The notes beneath the pieces are model-generated. The model saw only the letters and a program-made list of their open reading frames with translations. It searched no databases and was not told the DNA's origin. The position numbers were made by a program, and so were the translations under genes. Of a DNA stretch of 64,000 nucleotides, positions 35,718-43,936 are shown piece by piece. The stretch spans positions 1-64,000 of the forward strand of contig NZ_JARVKW010000030.1 in NCBI RefSeq assembly GCF_029813775.1, in the 5' to 3' direction. The DNA is from Streptomyces sp. DH24. Its GTDB lineage: Bacteria; Actinomycetota; Actinomycetes; Streptomycetales; Streptomycetaceae. Positions within the stretch are counted from its first letter, which is position 1; each line of letters begins with the position of its first letter.

Positions 35718-37832
35718 ATGACCGAGAACGTCGTCCACCTCCACAAGCCCACCGACCCGCCCGCCGAACCGGCGAACGTGACCACCCTGACCGTGGTGCC
35801 CGACGCGCCGCCGGCACCGCCGGTGCCGCTGTGGGTGCGCTCCGGCCGCGCCGTGAAGACCGCCGTCACGCACGAGCGCACCCGGTCGGCCGGCCGCGCC
35901 GTAATCCGCCATGGCCTGTACACGTTCAACGGCGGGCGGATCGTGGCCCGCCGCACCTGGGACGGCCGTACCGGCGCCCGCTACGAACGCATGCTCCGGG
36001 CAGCGGAAGCCGCGGGGAACCTGGAAGCGGCCGAAGAGTGGGAAGAGCGGCTGCAGCGCTTCCGCGAGGCGCGGCACCGCCGCCGCATGGACCTGCTGCA
36101 CTCCCCGGTCGACGCGGCCAAGGGTGTGGCCGTCGGCACCGGCATGGGCATCGGCACGCTGGTCGCCCTCGGCATCGTGATGGCCATCAACACCGGCCAC
36201 GTCGGCGACGTCATCACCCCACTGTCCGCAACCATCGACTTCATCGCCCTGCTCATCCGCATCGTTCAGGTGGTGTGGGGCCCGGCCCTCACCATCGGCC
36301 CGTTCCTCGCCCTGCTCGCCCTGTGGGCCGTCGGCAGCAAGCAACAGGCCGCACCCCAGTGGGCCCTGCCCGCCAACGCCCGCAACGGCGAGGGCGAGCC
36401 GATCACGCCGTCCATCGTGGTCAAGGCCCTGCGCGACCTCGGCGTCCCGGCACTGCGCAACGCCATCAAGGAGATGGGCGACGCCGGCGCGAGCATGCTC
36501 GGACCGATCACCATCGCCGGATGCGGCGTGGAAGTCGACGTCACCCTTCCCTCCGGGGTCTCCACGGTGGAGGTGCAGAACCGGCGCCGCAAGCTCGCCG
36601 AGAACCTGACCCGGCACGAGCACGAGGTGTTCATCACCATCCCGCAGGCCGCCCGCACCGTGCGGCTGTGGATCGCCGACTCGGGCGCGCTGGACGAGCC
36701 GATCGGCCCCTCGCCGCTGGTCACCGACGAGACGATGACCGCCGACTACGCCAAGGGCAAGGCACCCTGGGGCCAGGACCTGCGCGGCGACGCCGCCGCC
36801 CTGAGCCTGTATCAGCGGCACCTGCTCATCACAGGGTTGTCGAACCAGGGCAAGACCGTGGCACTGCGCTCCCTGGCCCTGTGGCTGTCGCTGGACAAGT
36901 CGGTGCAGTTCCTCATGGGCGACCTCAAGGGTGTCGGCGACTGGGCCATGTTCGACGGGCTCGCCACCACCCTGATCCAAGGCCCGACGGACGAGCACGT
37001 CATCCAGGTGACCGAGATGGTCGAGAGCGCGGTGGACGAGATGAACCGCCGCATCCAGGCCCCGCCCGGCACGCAGTTCCCGCCCCTGATCGTGCTGGTG
37101 GACGAGGCGCAGGTGGCGTTCATGTGCCCCGCCAAGGACGAGGAAAAGCGCCCCTACGGCGGGTCCAAGGCCAACTCCCGGTACTTCATGGCCGTCCGCA
37201 AGATCCACAACCAGGGACGGGCCGTGAACGTGCTGATGTGGCAGGGCACCCAGGACCCCACCAACGAGAACCTTCCCAAGCTCGTGCGCGAGGGCGCCCA
37301 CACCCGCGCATCCCTCGCCCTGGGCACCGAGTCGCAGGCCCGCATGGCACTCGGGGACAAGGCCGTCGACGGCGGCGCGGCCCCCAACCTGCTGCGACCG
37401 GGCCTGGACCGGGGAACCCTGGTCGTCGCCTCCGACGGCATCACCATCCCGGCCGGACAGTCCTCCATCACGGTGCGCACGCACTACATCGATGACGACG
37501 CTGCCAAGGCCATCACCGACCGGGCCAAGGCGATGCGCGACGGCGTCACCACCCTCCACGCCATCGACCGCAAAGAGGAGCACGACGCGCTCGCCGACAT
37601 CGCCGCCGTCATCGGCGACGCGCCCCGCGTCCGCACCAAGGACGTCCTCGCCCGCCTCGCCACCCGCAACCCTGGCGCGTACGGGGAGTGGTCGTTCCTC
37701 GACCTCAAGCGCGTCCTGGACGACGCCGGCGCCGGGCCGTACAAGTCCGACGGCGTGATGGTCGTCGCCCGCGACCGAGTCGCCCGCGCCCTCGCCAACC
37801 GCGACACCGAAGGTTCCGCTTCCACCGACTGA
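35718..37832 (+). CDS. traB: TraB-type FtsK/SpoIIIE DNA translocase
   Basis: 704-residue septal DNA translocase; in Streptomyces one such hexameric ATPase moves double-stranded DNA between hyphae during conjugation. Order: variable N-terminus, transmembrane segments (about 137-157 and 173-205), an FtsK-like motor with Walker A GLSNQGKT (373-380) and Walker B LIVLVDEAQ (457-465), and a C-terminal winged-helix domain (about 630-704) like the FtsK gamma domain that reads short DNA repeats. The ATG at 35718 is used; an upstream open frame is not conserved-looking. The repeat cluster just downstream is its likely recognition site. Confidence 0.93.
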   Translation: MTENVVHLHKPTDPPAEPANVTTLTVVPDAPPAPPVPLWVRSGRAVKTAVTHERTRSAGRAVIRHGLYTFNGGRIVARRTWDGRTGARYERMLRAAEAAGNLEAAEEWEERLQRFREARHRRRMDLLHSPVDAAKGVAVGTGMGIGTLVALGIVMAINTGHVGDVITPLSATIDFIALLIRIVQVVWGPALTIGPFLALLALWAVGSKQQAAPQWALPANARNGEGEPITPSIVVKALRDLGVPALRNAIKEMGDAGASMLGPITIAGCGVEVDVTLPSGVSTVEVQNRRRKLAENLTRHEHEVFITIPQAARTVRLWIADSGALDEPIGPSPLVTDETMTADYAKGKAPWGQDLRGDAAALSLYQRHLLITGLSNQGKTVALRSLALWLSLDKSVQFLMGDLKGVGDWAMFDGLATTLIQGPTDEHVIQVTEMVESAVDEMNRRIQAPPGTQFPPLIVLVDEAQVAFMCPAKDEEKRPYGGSKANSRYFMAVRKIHNQGRAVNVLMWQGTQDPTNENLPKLVREGAHTRASLALGTESQARMALGDKAVDGGAAPNLLRPGLDRGTLVVASDGITIPAGQSSITVRTHYIDDDAAKAITDRAKAMRDGVTTLHAIDRKEEHDALADIAAVIGDAPRVRTKDVLARLATRNPGAYGEWSFLDLKRVLDDAGAGPYKSDGVMVVARDRVARALANRDTEGSASTD

Positions 37833-37856
37833 CGGCAGGGAACCGACCCCACACCG

Positions 37857-38018
37857 GTCAGGGAGGCAGGGAGAACTCCCTCACCCCCTCCCTGACCCGC
37901 CTCCCTCCCGCTGACCTGCACAAATGATCGTCCAGGGAGTCAGGGAGGCACGCAGGTCAGACCCCCGAAACGCCCCTCCACGAGGCACCCCGAAGCGGGT
38001 GCCCCCGCCTCCCTGAAC
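37857..38018. repeat. Repeat cluster, candidate clt/TRS transfer locus
   Basis: Directly after traB, GTCAGGGAGGCA occurs at 37857-37868 and 37939-37950. CTCCCTGAC, the inverse of its first nine bases, lies at 37888-37896, and GCCTCCCTGAAC at 38007-38018. CTGACCTGC (37911-37919) and GCAGGTCAG (37952-37960) form a 9-bp inverted repeat enclosing one copy. A GGCACCC / GGGTGCC hairpin lies at 37984-38003. TraB proteins bind short repeats next to their gene (clt), so this is the obvious candidate. Confidence 0.6.
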
Positions 38019-38040
38019 CAGCACCGGAAGGGATTCCGCA

Positions 38041-38505
38041 TGTACTCCGAGAACACCAGCCACGCCCTGGCACAGGGGGCCGTGGAAGTCCACCACCCGA
38101 CCCCGATCACGCCCGCCATCGCCGTCCCGGCGCCGGTCGTGCCGGTGCAACCGGGCCACGTTCCGGCAGTGGCGAGCATCGTCCTGCCCGACGGCCGCGT
38201 CGTCACCGGCTACGCCATCAACCCCGCCCAGCCCCAGCCGGTCGCGGTCAAGCCGCTCGTCTCCCGCACTGCGGTGAACGTCGCCCTCGGAGGCGTCGGC
38301 TTCCTCGCCGTGTGCGGCGGACTGCTGCTGCTCACCTCGTTCATCGCCGCGCTCACCGCGTTCGTCACCCAGCTCATCATCCTGGCCGCCGTCATCTTCG
38401 GCGGCTGGATCGCCGTCCAGGTGTTCAGTGCGAGCGGCCACCAGGGCGGCACCACCGTGCACATCCGCAAGGCCGTGATCAAGCGCAACCACTTCCACGG
38501 CTAGC
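38041..38505 (+). CDS. Small two-helix membrane protein of the element
   Basis: 154 residues: a proline- and valine-rich N-terminus (1-75) containing IVLPDGRVVTGYAINP, two adjacent transmembrane helices (about 82-102 and 105-128), and a basic tail VHIRKAVIKRNHFHG. Small double-spanning proteins like this follow traB in many Streptomyces plasmids and are counted as Spd-type spread functions. A strong hairpin follows the stop codon. Confidence 0.68.
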
Positions 38506-38510
38506 AACGC

Positions 38511-38552
38511 CAAGAGCGGCCCGCGTCTCGCCAAAGCCTCGGGCCGCTCTTG
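38511..38552 (+). terminator. Strong terminator hairpin
   Basis: Perfect 13-bp stem CAAGAGCGGCCCG (38511-38523) / CGGGCCGCTCTTG (38540-38552) with a 16-base loop, immediately after the small membrane gene. It closes the transfer region before the methyltransferase/replication genes. Confidence 0.8.
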
Positions 38553-38591
38553 TCCACCTGCCATCCAACTGACCTGTGGAGGTTCCCCAGC

Positions 38592-39326
38592 ATGACGCAA
38601 CCCGCCCTCATCCGGCGAGTGCCCGGTCACCGGCCGCGCCTGTTGGATCTCTTCTGCTGCGCCGGCGGCGCCGGGACCGGCTACGCACGCGCCGGATTCG
38701 CCGTTGACGGCTGCGACATCGTCGACCGGCCCAACTACCCCTTCCCCCGCCACCACGGCGACGCGCTGGCCTACCTCGCCGACCTGATCGCCACGGGCGG
38801 GATCCGTCGGTACGCGTTCGTGCACGCCTCCCCGCCCTGCCAGCACGGATGCGCGCTCACGGTGGGCACGAACGCCTCACAGGGCTGGGGAGGCACGCAC
38901 GTCGACCTCGTGGCACCCACGCGCGAGCTGCTGGACGCCACCGGCCTGCCCTACGTCATCGAGCAGCCCAACGGCCGCGCGAAGATCCGCAAGGACCTCA
39001 CCCTGCGCGGCGAGATGTTCGGCCTCGGGGTCATCCGGCACCGCAACTTCGAGTTGGGCGGCTGGACCATCGCCCGGCCGGCGCACCGCCCGCACCGGGG
39101 CCGCGTGCGCGGCTACCGGCACGGCCGGTACTACGACGGCCCCTACGTCGCCGCGTACGGCAACGGCGGCGGCAAACCGACCGTCCCGGAGCTGCAAGCG
39201 GCGATGGGCATCGACTGGACCGACGTGCGCGAGGAACTGACCGAGGCCATCCCCCCGGCCTACACCGAGCACATCGGCCGCGCCTACCTCGCCGCCCACG
39301 CCCCCGCCCTGGAGGTGGCGGCATGA
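38592..39326 (+). CDS. Cytosine-C5 DNA methyltransferase-like protein
   Basis: 244 residues with the C5-MTase landmarks in order: motif I LLDLFCCAGGAGTGY (17-31), motif IV ASPPCQ with the catalytic Cys (about 83), a motif VI-like IEQP (123-126, in place of ENV), and C-terminal motifs ELQAAMGIDW and EAIPPAYTEHIGRAYL. The target-recognition region is short, as in phage-type enzymes. No restriction gene is nearby, so it may protect the element from host restriction or mark its DNA. The ATG at 38592 follows GGAGGTTCCCCAGC. Coupled to the primase gene (ATGA). Confidence 0.85.
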   Translation: MTQPALIRRVPGHRPRLLDLFCCAGGAGTGYARAGFAVDGCDIVDRPNYPFPRHHGDALAYLADLIATGGIRRYAFVHASPPCQHGCALTVGTNASQGWGGTHVDLVAPTRELLDATGLPYVIEQPNGRAKIRKDLTLRGEMFGLGVIRHRNFELGGWTIARPAHRPHRGRVRGYRHGRYYDGPYVAAYGNGGGKPTVPELQAAMGIDWTDVREELTEAIPPAYTEHIGRAYLAAHAPALEVAA

Positions 39327-40201
39327 GTGCGACCTCCAATCCCCTGCCCACCGCGCTGAGCCTGACAGCGTCCGGGGTGCCGGTGATGCCCCTGCGGCGG
39401 GGCAAAGTGCCGTTTGGCAACTGCCCCTCGTGTGCCGACAACGCGTGCGGCGGCCGGCCGAACATGAAGACACCGGGGCCCTGCTGCTGCCCGGCCCCAT
39501 GCCACGGATGGGCCGCCGCCACCACCGACCCGGCCGTCCTCACCTCCCCGGCCTGGACGACCGCATGGCGGCGGGCCGTCGCCCTCGCATACCACCCTGG
39601 CGGCGCCGGTCTGACCGTGGTGGACCTGGACGACGCGCAAGCCATCGCCTGGGCCCGTGCCACACTGCCCGCCACCCGGACCGTGCCGACGACTCGCGGC
39701 GAACACTGGATCTACCAGGGCGCCATGCGGTCAGCCAACGCGGTCCGGCCCGGTGTGGACATCAAGTCACACATGCAGTACGCCCGCTGGCTCGGACCCG
39801 GCACCGGCCGCATGACCGACCTGCCGCCCGCCGTGCGCGCCCTGGTGGGGATGGAAGACACCACCCCGCCCCGGCGGATGGTGGTGTCTTCCGTCTCCGC
39901 GCGCACCGCCTGGGACCGCAGCGTTGCCACCGGATGCCGCCACACCGAGCGCTATGTCCGCACCGGCCTGGAACGCGGCCTCGCCCTCGTACGCGCTCGC
40001 ACCGAATCGGGCGCAGGGTCACAGGCGTTCGGGGTGGCGCGGTTCCTCGCCGCCCAGCACACGCAGTGCCCCGGCCCGTGCGGGCTGGACGCGATCGGGG
40101 AAGAGATCGTGGCCGCCGCCGTCTTCGTCGGCGTCCCCGAGCCCTACGCCCGCCGCGCCGTCGCCAACGGCCTTGAGAGGGCCCCGGAGCGTGCGGCATG
40201 A
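39323..40201 (+). CDS. Bifunctional DNA primase/polymerase (replication)
   Basis: 292-residue prim-pol domain protein. The N-terminus PTALSLTASGVPVMPLRRGK is typical of this family. The metal-binding LTVVDLDD (Asp 101 and 103) and the GEHWIYQG histidine region (about 126-133) form the active site. A cysteine cluster (CPSCADNACGG ... CCCPAPC, about 34-60) may bind zinc. Together with the SF3 helicase at 40530 it forms a RepPP-type replication module. ATGA overlaps on both sides show coupling with the methyltransferase and the next small gene. Confidence 0.87.
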   Translation: MSATSNPLPTALSLTASGVPVMPLRRGKVPFGNCPSCADNACGGRPNMKTPGPCCCPAPCHGWAAATTDPAVLTSPAWTTAWRRAVALAYHPGGAGLTVVDLDDAQAIAWARATLPATRTVPTTRGEHWIYQGAMRSANAVRPGVDIKSHMQYARWLGPGTGRMTDLPPAVRALVGMEDTTPPRRMVVSSVSARTAWDRSVATGCRHTERYVRTGLERGLALVRARTESGAGSQAFGVARFLAAQHTQCPGPCGLDAIGEEIVAAAVFVGVPEPYARRAVANGLERAPERAA

Positions 40202-40533
40202 CCAAACCATCGGATAACCCAGCAAACGGCCCACAGGGCGCCGTGCAGGCCGCACCACAGGCCGCCGTAGGCGAGCCGAAGGGCGTCGCCCGTAAGGGCG
40301 TCCTTTCTACTCTTCGCCCTGACTCGCAGGCGGGAGACGGCCGTTACCCCGTCGCGTGGCTGCACATCCGCGCACCGCACGGGGCCACTCGGAGCGCGAC
40401 ATCGACGTGCCTGTGCGGCTGGCACCGCAGCGCCGCCGGCCGCAAGCGGGTCCTCGCGCTGATCACCGACCACACCGCCCACCGCGACAACTGCCCGCTC
40501 CGCAACCCCCAGGAAGGGAGGCACGCGGCATGA
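40198..40533 (+). CDS. Small zinc-binding-like protein in the replication operon
   Basis: 111 residues. The first half is low-complexity (Ala/Gln/Gly/Pro). The second half has a CxCxWH ... H..H...C arrangement (TCLCGWHRSAAGRKR, then TDHTAHRDNCPL) that could hold a metal ion. Start and stop overlap the flanking primase and helicase genes (ATGA). Conserved coupling suggests a replication accessory role; no family name recognised. Confidence 0.6.
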   Translation: MTKPSDNPANGPQGAVQAAPQAAVGEPKGVARKGVLSTLRPDSQAGDGRYPVAWLHIRAPHGATRSATSTCLCGWHRSAAGRKRVLALITDHTAHRDNCPLRNPQEGRHAA

Positions 40534-41978
40534 CCAACCCCACGACCGAGACCGAGGAACTGCCGCCGCCGTCCAACCCCCTGGCCGTCGCCCGCCGCCT
40601 CCTGCCCGACTGGCAGACCGAAGACGGACACCTCGTCTGCCGACGCTGGCGGGCATCGTGGATGCGCTGGACCGGAACCTGCTGGCGCGAGCTGGACGAA
40701 GACCAGATGCGCGCGAGCATGTACGCCCGCCTCGAACACGCCGTCTACCAGGCCCCCGGCAAGGACGGACAGACCGAGGAACGCGACTGGGCACCGACGA
40801 AACAGAAGATCAGCAACCTTCTCGACGCGCTCGGAGCCATCACCCTGCTGCCCACCGACACCGACGCCCCCACCTGGATCGACGGCAGGGGCGAGCCGGA
40901 CGACGGGCCGATCGTGGCCTGTGACAACGGACTGTTGCGGATTCGGGACCGCACGCTGCTCCCGCATGGGCCCGGGTTCTTCAACCTCGTCTCCGTCCCG
41001 TTCGCCTACGACCCCGCCGCGACGGCTCCGACATGGGAACGCTTCCTGGCGCAGATCTGGCCGGACGATCCGGACGCCGTCGCCGCACTTCAGGAGTGGT
41101 TCGGCTACGTCCTCTCAGGCCGCACCGATCAACAGAAGATCCTGCTCATCGTCGGGCCATCCCGCTCCGGCAAGGGCACCATCGCCCGCGTCCTCAAAGA
41201 GCTGGTCGGCAGGGAGAACCTGGCCGGCCCCACCCTGGCCGGACTGGGCACGAACTTCGGCCTGTCCACCCTGATCGGCAAGCCGCTCGCGGTCATCTCG
41301 GATGCCCGCCTGTCCGGCAACGACAACAGCCAGGTCGTGGAACGACTGCTGACCATCTCCGGCGAGGACACCATCGACATCGACCGCAAGTACCGCGCGG
41401 TGTGGACCGGCAAGCTACCCACCCGACTGGTGATCCTTTCCAACGAGCTGCCGCACTTCGGCGACTCCTCCGGCGTCATCGCCCGCCGCTTCGTGCTGCT
41501 CAACATGCGGGTGTCGTGGCTGGGCAAGGAAGACCCCACCCTCTTCGACCGGCTCACCGCCGAAATGCCCGGCATCCTCAACTGGGCACTGGAAGGACTC
41601 GCCCGCCTCCAGCGCACCCGGAGGATCACTGAACCGGCCTCCAGCCGCGAAGCGGTCACCACCATGCAGGACACCGCCTCACCCACCAGCGCGTTCATCC
41701 GCGAGCGCTGCACGACCGGACCCACGTGCAGCGTGCCCGTGGAGGCGTTGTGGGCCGTCTGGCGGGAGTGGGCCGAAGACAACGGCGTCCGCCCAGGCAC
41801 GAAGCAGGTGTTCGGCCGCAACCTCCTGTCCGTAGTCCCCCAGCTCAGCCGCTCCCGCCCCCGCGACGCGGACGGCCGGCAGGTGGTCACCTACACCGGC
41901 ATCACGCTGAACATGTCCGAACCACATTTGCCTGAGTCGCGACTCATCGCGTCTCAAGGCCCCTCTGAGAGCCGCTGA
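40530..41978 (+). CDS. SF3 helicase / P4-type replication protein
   Basis: 482 residues. A D5/P4-like N-terminal region (about 20-190) is followed by a superfamily 3 helicase core with Walker A GPSRSGKGT (209-217), a Walker B region PLAVISDARLSG (about 250-261), and the sensor stretch PTRLVILSNELPHFGDSSG (about 291-309) preceding the arginine finger of phage P4-type primase-helicases. The C-terminal part is winged-helix-like. It should unwind the element origin with the separate prim-pol. The 3' end contains the first of two 16-bp inverted repeats (41932-41947). Confidence 0.9.
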   Translation: MTNPTTETEELPPPSNPLAVARRLLPDWQTEDGHLVCRRWRASWMRWTGTCWRELDEDQMRASMYARLEHAVYQAPGKDGQTEERDWAPTKQKISNLLDALGAITLLPTDTDAPTWIDGRGEPDDGPIVACDNGLLRIRDRTLLPHGPGFFNLVSVPFAYDPAATAPTWERFLAQIWPDDPDAVAALQEWFGYVLSGRTDQQKILLIVGPSRSGKGTIARVLKELVGRENLAGPTLAGLGTNFGLSTLIGKPLAVISDARLSGNDNSQVVERLLTISGEDTIDIDRKYRAVWTGKLPTRLVILSNELPHFGDSSGVIARRFVLLNMRVSWLGKEDPTLFDRLTAEMPGILNWALEGLARLQRTRRITEPASSREAVTTMQDTASPTSAFIRERCTTGPTCSVPVEALWAVWREWAEDNGVRPGTKQVFGRNLLSVVPQLSRSRPRDADGRQVVTYTGITLNMSEPHLPESRLIASQGPSESR

Positions 41979-42000
41979 GTGCCGATGAGTCGCGACTCAG
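41932..42000. repeat. Pair of 16-bp inverted repeats before xis
   Basis: CTGAGTCGCGACTCAT at 41932-41947 and its exact reverse complement ATGAGTCGCGACTCAG at 41985-42000, start positions 53 bp apart. Each contains the 14-bp palindrome TGAGTCGCGACTCA; related half-sites (CTGAGAG, CTGAGTG) lie between. It sits at the end of the helicase gene and just before xis-int. It could be an operator for excision, arm-type sites or origin iterons. Confidence 0.65.
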
Positions 42001-42031
42001 AGCAATGTATTTCCAACTCGTGGAGGACCAA

Positions 42032-42277
42032 GTGAGCGCCCCCGCCTCCGTCCAAGACGACCCCCGCGCCACCCTCCGCAGGGGACTCCCGGACCGGTAC
42101 CTCACCCCCGACGACATCGCCGAGCTGTTCGAGGTGCCCATCGAAACCGTCTACCAGTGGCGCAAGAAGCGGACCGGCCCGCCCGGCTTCCGCATCGGCA
42201 AGCACCTCCGCTACGACCCCGCCGACGTACGCGCCTACGTGACCAATCGCAAGAACGCAGACGTCAACGCCGCTTAA
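42032..42277 (+). CDS. xis: Excisionase-like helix-turn-helix protein
   Basis: 81 residues with a MerR/excisionase winged helix: YLTPDDIAELFEVPIETVYQ, then WRKKRTGPPGFRIGKHLRYDPADVRAYV (about 20-72). It sits directly upstream of the integrase, the normal place for an AICE Xis, and should bend DNA at the attachment sites to favour excision. The GTG at 42032 is preceded by GGAGGACCAA; the frame is open from 42005. Confidence 0.88.
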   Translation: MSAPASVQDDPRATLRRGLPDRYLTPDDIAELFEVPIETVYQWRKKRTGPPGFRIGKHLRYDPADVRAYVTNRKNADVNAA

Positions 42278-42351
42278 CACGCGCAAGACCGCACCAGGGA
42301 GGGCCAATCCGTGGCCCTCCCCTTCCCATACTCAGGAGGGATCGCGCCTAC

Positions 42352-43617
42352 ATGGCTGGCCACATCCAAGACCGATGGTTCAAGACCGTCAGCAGCCCGG
42401 ACGGGAAGCCCGTCAAGGTCAAGACCGCGCGGCACGGAACGGGTCTGCGCTACCGCGCCCGGTACGTCGGCCCGGACGGCACCGAGAAGAGCAAGTCGTT
42501 CCGGGACAAGGAACTGCGGCTCGCCAAGCAGTGGCTCGCGCACGTCGAGGCGGACATGTCCCGCGGTCAGTATGTCGACCCCCGAGCGTCCCGGACGACG
42601 TTCCGGCAGTACGCGGAACGCTGGGTGCAGACGCACACCGGCGAGATCAACAGCCGTGAGGCCGCGGAGCGTCGGCTCCGGCTGCACGCCTACCCTCACA
42701 TCGGTTCGCGCCCGCTCGGCTCCTTCAAGCCCGAGCACATCCGCGCCTGGATCGCCGCCCTCGAAGCCACAGTGCCGGCGGAATCGCACCGACGCATCAT
42801 CGTGGGCACCGTTTCCGCTGCACTGAGCGCGGCGGTGGACGATGGGCTACTCAGCAAGAACCCCTGCCGCGCCCGCACGGTGCAGCTCCCCAAACTCGGC
42901 AAACCGCGGGTCGTCCCGTGGACGACAGAGCAGGTCTTCGGAGTGCGCGCCGCCCTACCCCGCCGCTACCAGGCCGCCGTGGATGTCGGAGCAGGCTGTG
43001 GGCTGCGGCAGGGCGAGATCTTCGGTTTGGCCATTGACGAACTCGACTTCGAGAGCGGATGGCTGGCCGTGGGCCACCAGCTCAAGCGGATTCGGGGCAA
43101 GTACGTTTTCGCTCTGCCCAAAGGCGGCAAGGTCCGGGACGTGCCGCTTCCCAAGGCTGTGGCGACCGTGCTCCGGGACCACTCCAAGAAATGCGAACCG
43201 ATCGACGTGACGCTTCCTTGGCGTACGCCGGACGGCCCTCTCGTGACCAAGCGGCTCATCTTCAGTGGAGTCGAGGGCAACCACGTACGCGTGAGCGTCT
43301 TCAACGATCACCATTGGAAGCCCGCTCTGGCCGCCGCCGGCATCATCCCCGAAGCGAAGGCGGGTGAGCGCTATGCGTCGGCTCGCGAGCACGGGATGCA
43401 CGCGCTCAGGCACTTCTACGCGTCCGTCCTGCTGGACGCCGGCGAGAGCATCCGGGCCCTGAGTTCGTACCTCGGTCACGCCGACCCGGGGTTCACGCTA
43501 CGGACCTACACGCACCTCATGCCGAGCAGCGAGGGCCGCACCCGGAAGGCGGTCGACAGCCTCTATCTGGGGTCGAATCCTCAAGATCACGGCCCAGAGA
43601 CGGCCCAAGCCGCCTGA
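42352..43617 (+). CDS. int: Tyrosine-family integrase
   Basis: 421-residue site-specific recombinase. An N-terminal arm-binding region (1-75) is followed by a SAM-like core-binding domain (about 80-175) and the catalytic domain. The active-site residues are all visible: Arg219 (GCGLRQGEI), His350 and Arg353 (HALRHFYAS), His376 (LGHADPG) and the nucleophile Tyr386 (RTYTHLM). The ATG at 42352 follows AGGAGGGATCGCGCCTAC. It ends 59 bp before the right attachment core, the standard position. Its target here is the 3' end of pmt. Confidence 0.95.
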   Translation: MAGHIQDRWFKTVSSPDGKPVKVKTARHGTGLRYRARYVGPDGTEKSKSFRDKELRLAKQWLAHVEADMSRGQYVDPRASRTTFRQYAERWVQTHTGEINSREAAERRLRLHAYPHIGSRPLGSFKPEHIRAWIAALEATVPAESHRRIIVGTVSAALSAAVDDGLLSKNPCRARTVQLPKLGKPRVVPWTTEQVFGVRAALPRRYQAAVDVGAGCGLRQGEIFGLAIDELDFESGWLAVGHQLKRIRGKYVFALPKGGKVRDVPLPKAVATVLRDHSKKCEPIDVTLPWRTPDGPLVTKRLIFSGVEGNHVRVSVFNDHHWKPALAAAGIIPEAKAGERYASAREHGMHALRHFYASVLLDAGESIRALSSYLGHADPGFTLRTYTHLMPSSEGRTRKAVDSLYLGSNPQDHGPETAQAA

Positions 43618-43676
43618 GACGGTCCCGGCCAGAGGAAAACGCCCTGGTCGGGGCCCCACGGGGCCGGATCGCGCAG

Positions 43677-43696
43677 ACTTCATCTACTTCTGGCCC
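43677..43696. repeat. Right attachment core (attR)
   Basis: ACTTCATCTACTTCTGGCCC, identical to 26919-26938. It lies between the integrase stop and the displaced end of pmt. Confidence 0.85.
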
Positions 43697-43765
43697 CTCT
43701 ACACGGGCCAGGCCATCCCGATCGACGACTGGCGGGCGCGGATGTGGCTGGACACCTGGGTCTGA
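43677..43765 (+). pseudogene. Displaced chromosomal 3' end of pmt
   Basis: Encodes the last 29 codons of a protein mannosyltransferase (FIYFWPLYTGQAIPIDDWRA and onward to DTWV-stop). It lacks a start and upstream coding sequence. It differs from the element-supplied end of pmt (26919-27007) at 11 of 89 positions, giving L/I, Q/T and I/M changes. Its high-GC codons match the chromosome. It marks the original junction before insertion. Confidence 0.88.
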
Positions 43766-43936
43766 CGGCGCCCGTCGGGACGTGCCGCGGGGTTCGGCCG
43801 GAAAGCGGTCTCTGTTCGGTCAATGTCGGGGGCACGTACCCCGTTCCGGCGCTCCTTGTGCCTAGAGTGCTCACAAGGGCGCCTTTCTGAACGTGTTCAA
43901 GAAGGCGTGGGGGAGGGGCGACGGGGGGAGCGCGTC

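Larger units (their letters stand above)
26919..43696 (+). mobile_element. Actinomycete integrative and conjugative element (AICE) in pmt
   Basis: A 16.8-kb element bounded by identical 20-bp cores. It contains every AICE module: tyrosine integrase and excisionase at the right edge, a primase-polymerase plus SF3 helicase replication pair, a single FtsK-like TraB translocase, Spd-like membrane proteins, and a GntR/Nudix/XRE control block. Insertion is in a protein-coding gene (pmt) instead of a tRNA gene. Left-end cargo (27171-29496) differs in composition from the rest, with the DUF6119 gene near 50 % GC by eye. The module order closely parallels pSAM2-type elements. Whether it still excises is not visible. 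Confidence 0.9.

Noticed and set aside
37857..38018. CRISPR array
   Set aside because: Repeats are 9-12 bp, in both orientations and irregularly spaced, with no spacers of constant size and no cas genes; better read as binding sites.
26919..43696. Temperate prophage
   Set aside because: Integrase and excisionase are present but there is no capsid, terminase, portal, tail or lysis gene; TraB, Spd-like proteins and a prim-pol/helicase pair fit an AICE.
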